Assembly: GCA_964632495.1 (NCBI GenBank)
Contig: CAZWDS010000120.1
Span: 1-7,403, forward strand
Direction: 5' to 3'
Origin: CALKXV01 sp964632495
GTDB taxonomy: Bacteria > Pseudomonadota > Alphaproteobacteria > Rhodobacterales > Rhodobacteraceae
Length of the DNA stretch: 7,403 nt
Shown piece after piece: positions 1 through 6,081 of the stretch. The first letter of the stretch is position 1. Every line of letters begins with the position of its first letter. A program made the position numbers and the translations under genes. Under the pieces are notes generated by a model. That model was given only the letters and a program-made list of their open reading frames with translations. It ran no database searches and had not been told where the DNA came from.

Positions 1-2
1 GC

Positions 3-275
3 TATACCTTCCTTGTCTGGGTCATGGTGATCGTCGGCGGGTCCGGCAACAACTTCGGAGCGGTGCTTGGTGGCTTCCTGATCTGGTACCTCTGGGTCAT
101 GGTCGAACCCATGGGTCTTTTGCTGATTGAAACGATCACCTCTGGCATGTCGGACGGCTATTGGCTGAAAGCTCACCTGTTGGAGAGCGCGGCACACATG
201 CGGCTTTTGACCATGGGCCTGATCCTCCTGCTGGTCCTCAGGTTCAGTCCGCGCGGGCTGATCCCAGAGCGGTGA
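3..275 (+). CDS. Branched-chain amino acid-type ABC transporter permease, LivM family (3' end only)
   Basis: This is the last 90 residues of an inner-membrane permease whose start lies left of the window; the open frame begins at base 3. The visible part has a glycine-rich stretch (VIVGGSGNNFGAVLGG), two hydrophobic segments (about residues 20-37 and 70-80 of the visible part) and the ending LRFSPRGLIPER. An ending of the type 'L-x-F-x-P-R-G-L' after the last helix is characteristic of LivM proteins, which pair with LivH, two ATPases (LivF, LivG) and a periplasmic binding protein to import branched-chain amino acids or related compounds. The true substrate cannot be told from this fragment. 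The TGA stop overlaps the GTG of the next gene by 4 bp (GTGA), so the two are probably co-transcribed and translationally coupled. The family call is firm; the substrate is open. Confidence 0.88.
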   Translation, partial: YTFLVWVMVIVGGSGNNFGAVLGGFLIWYLWVMVEPMGLLLIETITSGMSDGYWLKAHLLESAAHMRLLTMGLILLLVLRFSPRGLIPER

Positions 276-898
276 TCATAACCTTCATACCGGCGGCGGG
301 GCATTCCACTCGCATGCGCGGCGCCGACAAACTGCTAGAGACCGTAGACGGCGTCCCGATCCTGGCCCGCACGGCACATATTGCACTGGAAGCCGACTTT
401 GGACCCGTCCTTGTCGGCTTGCGACCTGACAATGAAAAGCGCCGGAAAGTGCTCGAAGGCCTGAACGTCAAAGTCGTGGATATTCCGGATGCCGAGCTTG
501 GCATGTCGGCAACGCTTCGGCGCGGTGCCGCAGAAGCGCTCGCCCTCGTTCTGCGACACAAAGAAGGCGACGACGAAACCTCCGGCATGATGGTCCTCTT
601 GCCCGACATGCCCGGGATCAACACGACGGACCTGCAAGACATGGAACAAGCCTTCTCCTCCAGCGGCGGCACGTCCGTCCGAGCCTGCACCACAGACGGG
701 AAACTCGGGCACCCGACGATCTTCAACGCAAACGCACTGAAGTCCTTCCAAACCCTGACCGGCGACAAAGGAGCCGCTGAAATCTTCCACCAAGACAACT
801 GGATACCCTTCGCACTCCACGGCGACCGCGCGCGCCGCGACCTCGACACACCCGAAGACTGGGCTGACTGGCGCACCGAAACCAATACCCCTGACTGA
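272..898 (+). CDS. MocA/MobA-like nucleotidyltransferase (NTP transferase fold)
   Basis: A 208-residue cytoplasmic protein of the MobA-like NTP-transferase family, whose best-known members attach CMP or GMP to molybdopterin. Seen in the sequence: the N-terminal nucleotide-binding loop PAAGHSTRMRGADKLL (residues 7-22), the GMSATLRRG motif (78-86), the metal-binding DMPGI (112-116), GHPTIF (146-151) and the C-terminal DLDTPEDW (190-197). This set and the length fit MocA-type cytidylyltransferases better than MobA. The frame is open upstream to base 161, but the conserved beta strand begins right after the GTG at 272. That GTG overlaps the permease stop, so it is the preferred start; no strong ribosome binding site is needed if translation is coupled. 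No molybdoenzyme gene is visible nearby, so the substrate is uncertain. The fold call is strong; a molybdenum cofactor role is inference. Confidence 0.86.
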   Translation: MIITFIPAAGHSTRMRGADKLLETVDGVPILARTAHIALEADFGPVLVGLRPDNEKRRKVLEGLNVKVVDIPDAELGMSATLRRGAAEALALVLRHKEGDDETSGMMVLLPDMPGINTTDLQDMEQAFSSSGGTSVRACTTDGKLGHPTIFNANALKSFQTLTGDKGAAEIFHQDNWIPFALHGDRARRDLDTPEDWADWRTETNTPD

Positions 899-900
899 TC

Positions 901-964
901 TTCCTCTTGCGGAAAATACTTTGGGGGTGAATTGGCCGAAGAGGCCAAGAGGGGGCAAAGCCCC
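901..964 (+). repeat. Intergenic double-hairpin element, Rhodobacterales-type, possible terminator
   Basis: Immediately after the nucleotidyltransferase stop lie a short TTCC...GGAA pairing (901-904 with 911-914), the segment AAAATACTTTGGGGGTGAAT (913-932), a perfect 6-bp hairpin TTGGCC-GAAGA-GGCCAA (932-948) and a perfect 5-bp hairpin GGGGC-AAA-GCCCC (952-964). There is no T-run after either hairpin, so it is not a classical intrinsic terminator. From memory, elements with this layout (an AAATACT...GGGGG core, a variable hairpin, then a G-run/C-run hairpin with an 'AAAG' or 'AGAG' loop) recur downstream of genes in many Rhodobacterales genomes. That recurrence cannot be shown from this window, where only one copy is present. 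Confidence 0.6.
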
Positions 965-1038
965 ATTCACTGCGATGCCCCTCAAACCCCTTGAAACACA
1001 TCTTGCCAAGCCCCCGTAATGCCGCCACACCACAAACC

Positions 1039-1932
1039 ATGGCGGACAAAGCACATATCCTCTGCATCGGTTCGGTGCTTTGGGACATCATCGGGCGGTC
1101 GCGCGCGGTGATGCGGGAAGGCTCGGATGTGCCGGGACGGATCACGCGTTTGCCGGGTGGTGTGGCGATGAATGTGGCGATGACGCTGCGCCGTTTTGGC
1201 ATGACACCCATCCTTCTCACCGCTGTTGGAGAAGACGACGAGGGACGGGAGTTGATGGCGGCGGCAGATCGGTTGGGGCTTGATACCTCGATGGTTTATC
1301 GCTCGTCGGATTTGCCGACGGATCGCTACATGGCCATCGAAGGCGCCAACGGATTGATCGCCGCGATTGCAGATGCGCATTCCTTGGAGGCCGCTGGCGA
1401 CAAGATCCTCGCCCCTTTGAAGGATGGCCGTTTGGGCGCTGCGGACGCGCCCTACTCCGGCGCAATCGCATTGGATGGAAACCTGACCGAAGCGCTTTTG
1501 TCCGACATCGCAGTCAGCCCCTTGTTCATCAAAGCCGACCTTCGCGTCGCGCCTGCTTCGCCCGGAAAGGCCGAACGGTTACAGCCCTTGCTGGCCGCCC
1601 CGAACGCAACCCTTTACGTGAACCTCGAAGAAGCCGGGTTGCTTTGCCAGACCCGTTTTGACGATGCTCCAAGTGCTGCTGAAACCATGTTGGGCAAAGG
1701 CGCGGCACGTGTTCTGGTGACCAATGGCGGTGACATGGCGGCGGCGACTTCGGGAGGCAACATCTTGACGGCCAAGCCGCCAGACGTACTGGTCACCCGG
1801 GTCACCGGCGCGGGCGATACGTTCATGGCCGCGCATATCGCGGCTGAACTGGCGGGTACTGATCCGCAAACTGCACTTGGTGACGCCCTGCGCGCCGCCG
1901 CCGATTTTGTGTCCGGAGATGTTCCCTCATGA
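1039..1932 (+). CDS. psuK: PfkB-family carbohydrate kinase, probable pseudouridine kinase
   Basis: A 297-residue ribokinase-fold (PfkB) sugar kinase that probably phosphorylates pseudouridine to pseudouridine 5'-phosphate with ATP in the cytoplasm. Seen: an N-terminal strand CIGSVLWDIIG (9-19), the first PfkB signature around GGVAMNVA (40-47), a central VNLEEAG motif (194-200), and the second signature RVTGAGDTF (254-262), whose Asp260 is the expected catalytic base and whose GAG forms the anion hole. The substrate is assigned mainly from context: the stop overlaps the start of a clear pseudouridine-5'-phosphate glycosidase by ATGA. ATG 1039 is chosen because family homology begins directly after it. 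An in-frame TTG at 991 would add 16 residues of non-conserved character. Neither start has a recognisable Shine-Dalgarno sequence, which is unusual. Other PfkB substrates (ribose, adenosine) are possible but less likely. Confidence 0.87.
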   Translation: MADKAHILCIGSVLWDIIGRSRAVMREGSDVPGRITRLPGGVAMNVAMTLRRFGMTPILLTAVGEDDEGRELMAAADRLGLDTSMVYRSSDLPTDRYMAIEGANGLIAAIADAHSLEAAGDKILAPLKDGRLGAADAPYSGAIALDGNLTEALLSDIAVSPLFIKADLRVAPASPGKAERLQPLLAAPNATLYVNLEEAGLLCQTRFDDAPSAAETMLGKGAARVLVTNGGDMAAATSGGNILTAKPPDVLVTRVTGAGDTFMAAHIAAELAGTDPQTALGDALRAAADFVSGDVPS

Positions 1933-2867
1933 CCCTGCCCATGGATATCGCGCCCGAAGTGGCCGAAGCTTTGGCCAATAATCATCCCGTCGTGGCGTTG
2001 GAATCTACCATTGTCAGCCACGGAATGCCTTATCCCCGCAACATTGAAACCGCGAAGGCCGTCGAAGCCGAGGTGCGCGCCCAAGGTGCCGTGCCCGCCA
2101 CGATTGCGGTTTTGGACGGGCGCATCAAAATTGGCATCACCAAGGATCAACTGGCCCGGATCGGTGACCCAGAGAGCCGCGATTTGGTGAAACTGTCGCG
2201 TGCAAATCTGGCGTCTTGTTTGGCCGCCAAGGGCAGCGGATCGACCACCGTGGCCGCCACAATGATCGCCGCCGATCTGGCCGGGATCGAGGTCTTTGCC
2301 ACCGGCGGCATTGGAGGTGTGCATCGGGGCGCTGAGACCAGCTTTGACATCTCGGCTGACTTGCAAGAACTGTCGCGCACGCCTGTGCTGGTGGTTTGTG
2401 CCGGGGCCAAAGCCATTTTGGATGTTCCAAAGACGCTTGAGGCTTTGGAAACGCTTGGTGTACCGGTTGTGACCCATGGGCAATCGGAATTCCCGGCGTT
2501 CTGGTCCCGCAATCACCCGGACGGGATCGGATCACCGTCTGTTGCCGCCACCTCTGGGCAAATGGCTGCTGACTTTCAAATGTCAAAACAGCTTGGGCTT
2601 GGGGGCGGCATGCTGGTGGCCAACCCGATTCCCGCCGAACACGAGATTCCGACCGAGGTGATCTCTCCGATCATCGCTGAAGCGGTTCGGGATGCCGAAA
2701 CAGACCCAAACGTCACGCGTGGCGGCGTCACACCCTTTATTTTACAGCGCATCTTCGAATTGACCGAAGGCCGCTCGCTTGAGGCCAACATCGCGCTTGT
2801 GCTTAACAACGCACGCCTTGCAAGCAAAATTGCCAAAGATTTAACCGCAACGGCCAGAAACGGATGA
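1929..2867 (+). CDS. psuG: Pseudouridine-5'-phosphate glycosidase
   Basis: A 312-residue enzyme of the PsuG/IndA family that breaks the C-C glycosidic bond of pseudouridine 5'-phosphate to give uracil and ribose 5-phosphate, the second step of pseudouridine salvage. Full family length. Seen: VALESTIVSHGMPYP (22-36) with the family Glu25, VLDGRIKIG (61-69), LVKLSRANL (86-94) with Lys88, FATGGIGGVHRG (123-134) with His132, and CAGAKAILDVPKTLE (157-171). Lys161 in the last motif aligns by family knowledge with the E. coli lysine that forms a covalent adduct with the ribose ring (Lys166 there). Asp144 (ISADL) fits a conserved metal-site position. All recognisable catalytic positions are intact. 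The start ATG overlaps the kinase stop by 4 bp, indicating translational coupling. A second ATG lies four codons downstream (1941). No dedicated nucleoside transporter follows. Confidence 0.96.
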   Translation: MTLPMDIAPEVAEALANNHPVVALESTIVSHGMPYPRNIETAKAVEAEVRAQGAVPATIAVLDGRIKIGITKDQLARIGDPESRDLVKLSRANLASCLAAKGSGSTTVAATMIAADLAGIEVFATGGIGGVHRGAETSFDISADLQELSRTPVLVVCAGAKAILDVPKTLEALETLGVPVVTHGQSEFPAFWSRNHPDGIGSPSVAATSGQMAADFQMSKQLGLGGGMLVANPIPAEHEIPTEVISPIIAEAVRDAETDPNVTRGGVTPFILQRIFELTEGRSLEANIALVLNNARLASKIAKDLTATARNG

Positions 2868-2882
2868 TTTCCGCGCTGGACG

Positions 2883-2911
2883 TTGTTACCACGCACTCAA
2901 GCGCTTAGGTT
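2883..2911 (+). promoter_or_regulatory. Weak candidate promoter for the DUF502 gene
   Basis: TTGTTA (2883-2888) and TAGGTT (2906-2911) are separated by 17 bp and lie 24 bp upstream of the DUF502 start codon. The -35 matches the sigma70 consensus at four of six positions and the -10 at three of six. The gap of 68 bp after psuG makes an own promoter plausible, but read-through from psuK-psuG is equally possible. Confidence 0.25.
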
Positions 2912-2935
2912 ATGCTCAACAGTGGATAGGACAGT

Positions 2936-3664
2936 ATGAGTAACGGCTTCAAACCTGACGAGATCGAGGTAGCGCCTCGCAAGACCAGCGCGTTTTCCTG
3001 GTTGCGCCGGTCCTTTCTGACCGGGCTTGTGGTGATCGCCCCGATCGCCCTGACGCTTTGGTTGATCTGGACCGTGGCGGGCTGGGTCGACAGTTGGGTT
3101 TTGCCGTTTGTCCCTGTGTGGCTGCGCCCTGATCAATATGTCGGGCTGAACATTCGCGGCGTTGGTGTTTTGGCCTTCCTGATCTTCACCGTGATGGTCG
3201 GTTGGATGGCCAAGGGCATTATCGGTAAGGCGGTCATCAAATGGGGCGAAAGCCTTGTTCACAACCTTCCCGTGGTGCGTTCGGTCTATAAGGGCCTGAA
3301 ACAAATCGCAGAAACCGTCTTTGCCCAGTCAGAAACCTCTTTCGACAAAGCCTGTCTGGTGGAATATCCGCGCAAGGGCATTTGGGCCGTCGCGTTTATT
3401 TCGACCGATGCTAAAGGCGAGATCCACGGCAAGATCGCCGCAGGGTCTGATAAAACAGCTGTATTTTTGCCAACTACGCCCAATCCTACCTCGGGATTCT
3501 TGCTGTTTTTGCCGAAAAGCGACGTGATTGAATTGGATATGTCCGTGGAAGACGCCGCTAAACTGGTGATCTCGGCCGGTCTGGTGTATCCCGATGGATC
3601 GCTGGCGGAGCCAACGCCGATTGGCGAAGTGCGCCCTCCCGCAGCCGTTTCAGGAACCTCTTAA
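2936..3664 (+). CDS. DUF502 family membrane protein
   Basis: A 242-residue protein of the DUF502 family, widespread in proteobacteria, with no established biochemical role. Seen: a short polar N-terminus, a first membrane helix at about 28-50 (FLTGLVVIAPIALTLWLIW), a second at about 73-93 (GVGVLAFLIFTVMVGWMA), then a soluble domain. The soluble part carries the family signatures PVVRSVYKGLKQI (112-124), VFLPTTPNPTSGF (177-188) and SVEDAAKLVISAGLV (203-217). The C-terminal tail (about 222-242) is proline- and alanine-rich and looks unstructured. The ATG at 2936 is preceded by a modest purine-rich stretch (TAGGA) at a short spacing. It is transcribed like psuG, 68 bp upstream, and converges with the patatin gene, from which its stop is 30 bp away. 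The family call is firm; any functional link to neighbours is not supported. Confidence 0.93.
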   Translation: MSNGFKPDEIEVAPRKTSAFSWLRRSFLTGLVVIAPIALTLWLIWTVAGWVDSWVLPFVPVWLRPDQYVGLNIRGVGVLAFLIFTVMVGWMAKGIIGKAVIKWGESLVHNLPVVRSVYKGLKQIAETVFAQSETSFDKACLVEYPRKGIWAVAFISTDAKGEIHGKIAAGSDKTAVFLPTTPNPTSGFLLFLPKSDVIELDMSVEDAAKLVISAGLVYPDGSLAEPTPIGEVRPPAAVSGTS

Positions 3665-3694
3665 GGCGCTGATCTTAAATCTGTTCTAGCTGCC

Positions 3695-4711
3695 TCAGCC
3701 GTACATTTCGGGCAAATCTAGAGATGAGCGTTTGCCCAGTGCTTTGCCGTTTTTTGACAAAAACGTCTCGGCTGCGGCTTGGCCTGCGTCGAACAAGGCA
3801 TTCAAAGTTGCCGTTGTTGGCACCAGTTTCGAGGCCACGCCTAAGTCGGTCATCAACGCATCGTCGGCAATCATATGCACGCGGATTTTCTTCATCGCGC
3901 CTTGGCCAATCGTGCCTTCTTCCATCAAACGCTGTACAAAATGAATCGCGCGTAACTCTCGCAGCAATGACGAATTGAAGCTGATCTCGTTGATCCGGTT
4001 CAAGATATCGCGGGCATCGCGCGGGGTGTCTTCGCGTTCAAGGGGGTTGATGTTCACGATCACGATGTCGCTTGGCAGATCGGGCGCGAACAGTGGAAAC
4101 AGCGCCGGGTTGCCAGTGTATCCGCCGTCCCAATAATCTTCGCCGTCAATGTTCACCGCTTGAAAAATGGTCGGCAGACAGGCCGAGGCAAGTAGGGCAT
4201 CCGACGTGATGTCGTTGCCAGAAAACACACGAATTTTTCCGGTGCGCACAGCCGTAGCCGAGACAAAAAAGCGCGGATCACTGTCGGCACAAACGTCGTC
4301 ATAGCGGAACTTGTCGACGATGCGCTGAAGCGGATTCTGGTAGAACGGGCCATAGGAATATGGGCTGAACACGCGCGTCCAGGCATCGGCCATAGCATAG
4401 GGCCATGAATACTCGATGGATTTGCTGACCAACCCCGGATCGGGCAAAAGCGCTCGCATCCAATCGGTCATGCGAAAATCCTGAATGCCCGCGACCTGTT
4501 CCCACAACCACTCCAGATTGTCCCTCGCACCCTGCCGCCCGCCACTGATCAGGCCGGCTTTTACAGCCGCCCCGTTCAACGCCCCCGCCGACGTGCCCGA
4601 GATCGCAGCGATTTCAACGCCATCTTCCTGCAACAACCGATCGACCACGCCCCAGGTGAACGCGCCATGAGCGCCGCCGCCTTGCAGGGCCAGACTGATT
4701 TTTTTCGTCAA
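3695..4711 (-). CDS. Patatin-like phospholipase family protein, TTG start coupled to bdhA
   Basis: A 338-residue patatin-fold serine hydrolase. Seen: the oxyanion-hole loop GGGAHG (11-16), the nucleophile motif GTSAG (39-43, Ser41) and the catalytic DGG (195-197, Asp195), giving the complete Ser-Asp dyad. There is no signal peptide, so the protein is probably cytoplasmic. The C-terminal region after about residue 220 resembles the extension seen in bacterial patatins annotated with DUF3734. Preferred start: the TTG at 4711, which overlaps the TGA of bdhA (TTGA) and gives MTKKISLALQGGG, the expected N-terminus. The open frame reaches 4777, but that stretch lies inside bdhA and has no family character. 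Family members hydrolyse acyl esters of lipids. Here, next to 3-hydroxybutyrate dehydrogenase, a role in releasing 3-hydroxybutyrate or fatty acids is conceivable but inferred. It converges with the DUF502 gene without an obvious terminator. Confidence 0.92.
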   Translation of the reverse strand: MTKKISLALQGGGAHGAFTWGVVDRLLQEDGVEIAAISGTSAGALNGAAVKAGLISGGRQGARDNLEWLWEQVAGIQDFRMTDWMRALLPDPGLVSKSIEYSWPYAMADAWTRVFSPYSYGPFYQNPLQRIVDKFRYDDVCADSDPRFFVSATAVRTGKIRVFSGNDITSDALLASACLPTIFQAVNIDGEDYWDGGYTGNPALFPLFAPDLPSDIVIVNINPLEREDTPRDARDILNRINEISFNSSLLRELRAIHFVQRLMEEGTIGQGAMKKIRVHMIADDALMTDLGVASKLVPTTATLNALFDAGQAAAETFLSKNGKALGKRSSLDLPEMYG

Positions 4712-5481
4712 AGCGCTGTCCAGCCGCCGTCCATGGAAAGTGTGGTGCCTGTGATCTGCGTCGCCGCGTCCGAACACAGGAAGACAGCCAAACCACCCAA
4801 CTGCTCAACTGTGGCAAATTCCTTCGACGGCTGGCGCGTCAGCATGACGTCGCGGATCACTGTCTCGCGGTCCATGTCGTATTCCTTCATCGTATCGGGG
4901 ATCTGCGCCTCGACCAGCGGCGTCAGCACATAGCCCGGGCAGATGGCATTCGCTGTAATCGGCTCTTCCGCCGTTTCCAGCGCCACAACTTTGGTCATGC
5001 CTACAACGCCGTGCTTGGCTGCCACATAGGCCGATTTGTAGGGCGAGGCCGTCAGTCCATGGGCAGACGCGATATTCACCACCCGGCCCCAGCCTGCTTT
5101 GCGCATCATCGGCAAAGCCGCTGCGGTGGTGTGAAAGGCCGAGTTCATGTTGATTGCAATAATCGCATCCCACTTTTCAACCGGAAATTTTTCAATCGGA
5201 TCAACGTTCTGGATACCCGCATTGTTGATCAGGATGTCGCAAGCGCCGGCCTTTTCGATCAAGGCACGGCATTCATCGCCTTTGGACATATCGGCCTTGA
5301 TGTAGCGCGCCGTCACGCCAGTTTCTTTCGCGATTTCAGCGGCCAACGCGTGATCTTCATCACGATCCGTGAACGAGTTCAACACCACATCCGCCCCGGC
5401 CTTCGCCATTTCCCAGGCAATGCCAAGGCCAATGCCGGAATTCGATCCGGTAATAACAGCGGTTTTTCCATTCAACGACAT
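4708..5481 (-). CDS. bdhA: 3-hydroxybutyrate dehydrogenase (short-chain dehydrogenase)
   Basis: A 257-residue NAD-dependent enzyme interconverting D-3-hydroxybutyrate and acetoacetate, used in polyhydroxybutyrate and ketone-body metabolism. It is a classical SDR: cofactor loop TGSNSGIG (11-18), NNAG (86-89), catalytic Asn111, Ser139, Tyr152 and Lys156 (YVAAK). Substrate-site residues typical of bacterial BDH are present: Gln91, His141 (SAHGL), Lys149, Gln193 and Trp254, at a constant offset of three from the Pseudomonas fragi numbering I recall. Position 184 is Tyr (CPGYVLTPLV) where some homologues have Trp. The start ATG at 5481 is chosen over an in-frame upstream start (5508) because a good AGGAGA ribosome binding site sits just before it and MSLNGKTAVITG is the normal N-terminus. 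The end matches the family ending SMDGGWTAL. Translation is coupled to the downstream patatin gene. Confidence 0.96.
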   Translation of the reverse strand: MSLNGKTAVITGSNSGIGLGIAWEMAKAGADVVLNSFTDRDEDHALAAEIAKETGVTARYIKADMSKGDECRALIEKAGACDILINNAGIQNVDPIEKFPVEKWDAIIAINMNSAFHTTAAALPMMRKAGWGRVVNIASAHGLTASPYKSAYVAAKHGVVGMTKVVALETAEEPITANAICPGYVLTPLVEAQIPDTMKEYDMDRETVIRDVMLTRQPSKEFATVEQLGGLAVFLCSDAATQITGTTLSMDGGWTAL

Positions 5482-5513
5482 GGGAGGTCTCCTTCGCGCG
5501 CGCGGCATTTATT

Positions 5514-5525
5514 CTGCGTGAGCAC
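5514..5525. promoter_or_regulatory. Speculative PhaR-like operator upstream of bdhA
   Basis: CTGC-GTGA-GCAC, an almost symmetric TGC/GCA pair with a 4-base spacer, lies about 33 bp upstream of the bdhA start codon. The polyhydroxyalkanoate regulator PhaR of Paracoccus is known to prefer CTGC/GCAG half-sites with a 3-4 base spacer. One half-site base differs here, and such a short motif occurs often by chance. Confidence 0.18.
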
Positions 5526-5621
5526 AATAGCGGATTGCGCGAAGGGTGCCAGTACTAAGCTTAGGCAAGAAGGAACGGCCGCAATGCGGACGAAGCTGCC
5601 TTTGGCTTAGTGAAAGTAATT

Positions 5622-5924
5622 CTATTCGGAAAGCATAGTTGGTGGGTTTAAAAAGCGGAATGCGGTGTCGTTGATTTTTAGCGCCTCGCTGCACCAAGCC
5701 AGAGCTTCTGTAACACCTTCGAAAAAGAAGTCACCACACTCAATATCACGCTCTACGTCAAAGTAATAAACTACATTTACTGCGTTGGTTTCATTGAGAT
5801 CATGGAACACCTGCCCTGTTTCAAGCGCAACAATTCTCGGCGTACGATTGTCCGGCTCTGATGCAAACTCGGCGTTCCTCAGGTGTTCCGGATAGTCAGC
5901 GATTGCAATTCGATACCAAGCCAT
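5622..5924 (-). CDS. Hypothetical protein, 100 residues, low GC
   Basis: An unrecognised small acidic protein. It starts MAWYRIAIADYPEHL and ends RFLNPPTMLSE; no membrane helix, signal peptide or cysteine pair typical of metal binding is seen (two lone cysteines only). The ATG at 5924 has a GTGAGG sequence 9 bp upstream that can serve as ribosome binding site, and a plausible promoter lies just beyond. GC content by hand count over 5621-5920 is about 47%, whereas stretches of neighbouring bdhA are about 60%, which hints at horizontal acquisition or weak selection. It lies between the rpmE terminator and the bdhA upstream region, on the same strand as both, and is probably monocistronic. I do not recognise a family. 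Reading-frame length, RBS and absence of a better competing frame support it as a real gene. Confidence 0.68.
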   Translation of the reverse strand: MAWYRIAIADYPEHLRNAEFASEPDNRTPRIVALETGQVFHDLNETNAVNVVYYFDVERDIECGDFFFEGVTEALAWCSEALKINDTAFRFLNPPTMLSE

Positions 5925-5954
5925 TGGTCAAACCTCACCCATCAATTTCCACGA

Positions 5955-5982
5955 AAATTACGGTGGCAGTCTTTCACGGCAA
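5955..5982 (-). promoter_or_regulatory. Candidate promoter for the hypothetical gene at 5622-5924
   Basis: On the minus strand, TTGCCG (5982-5977) and TAATTT (5960-5955) are separated by 16 bp. The -35 matches consensus at four of six positions and the -10 at three. Transcription would start near 5948, giving a leader of about 24 nt that contains the GTGAGG ribosome binding site. The surrounding 5925-6026 stretch is AT-rich and holds no gene. Confidence 0.3.
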
Positions 5983-6026
5983 TAAAAAAGTGTAAAATGG
6001 GCTCAATGCGGACATTGGCCCCTCAC

Positions 6027-6057
6027 AAAAAAACGGCGCCCCAATCGGGCGCCGTTT
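6027..6057 (-). terminator. Intrinsic terminator of rplS-rpmE
   Basis: A perfect 11-bp inverted repeat (6031-6041 with 6047-6057; arm AAACGGCGCCC) with the 5-base loop 6042-6046 is followed on the minus strand by an unbroken run of seven T (6033-6027, partly inside the stem). It sits 24 bp after the rpmE stop. On the plus strand the hairpin is followed only by TTT-CTG, so it should act in one direction. Confidence 0.94.
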
Positions 6058-6081
6058 CTGTTCGTTCGATGGAAAAGGGTC

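Noticed and set aside
244..1054. Two long minus-strand frames (240 and 239 codons) opposite the nucleotidyltransferase
   Set aside because: Both are shadows of the plus-strand gene; their products show Ser/Arg- or Gly/Val-rich low-quality sequence and no start signals.
1614..2516. 300-codon open frame on the minus strand across psuK and psuG
   Set aside because: It lies wholly opposite two well-supported enzyme genes; the product is rich in Gly, His, Arg and Gln without any motif, typical of an antisense shadow in GC-rich DNA.
3689..3699. GCTG-CCT-CAGC hairpin between the convergent DUF502 and patatin genes as a terminator
   Set aside because: Only a 4-bp stem, overlaps the patatin stop codon and has no T-run on either side.
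5555..5564. 10-bp palindrome CTAAGCTTAG upstream of bdhA
   Set aside because: Perfect but short, not extended by flanking bases and with no second copy; expected by chance.
5579..5589. CCGC-AAT-GCGG hairpin after the hypothetical gene as its terminator
   Set aside because: A 4-bp stem followed on the minus strand only by a mixed T/C stretch; too weak to call.
5011..5610. 199-codon plus-strand frame opposite bdhA
   Set aside because: Antisense to a gene with complete catalytic motifs; no RBS, no domain.
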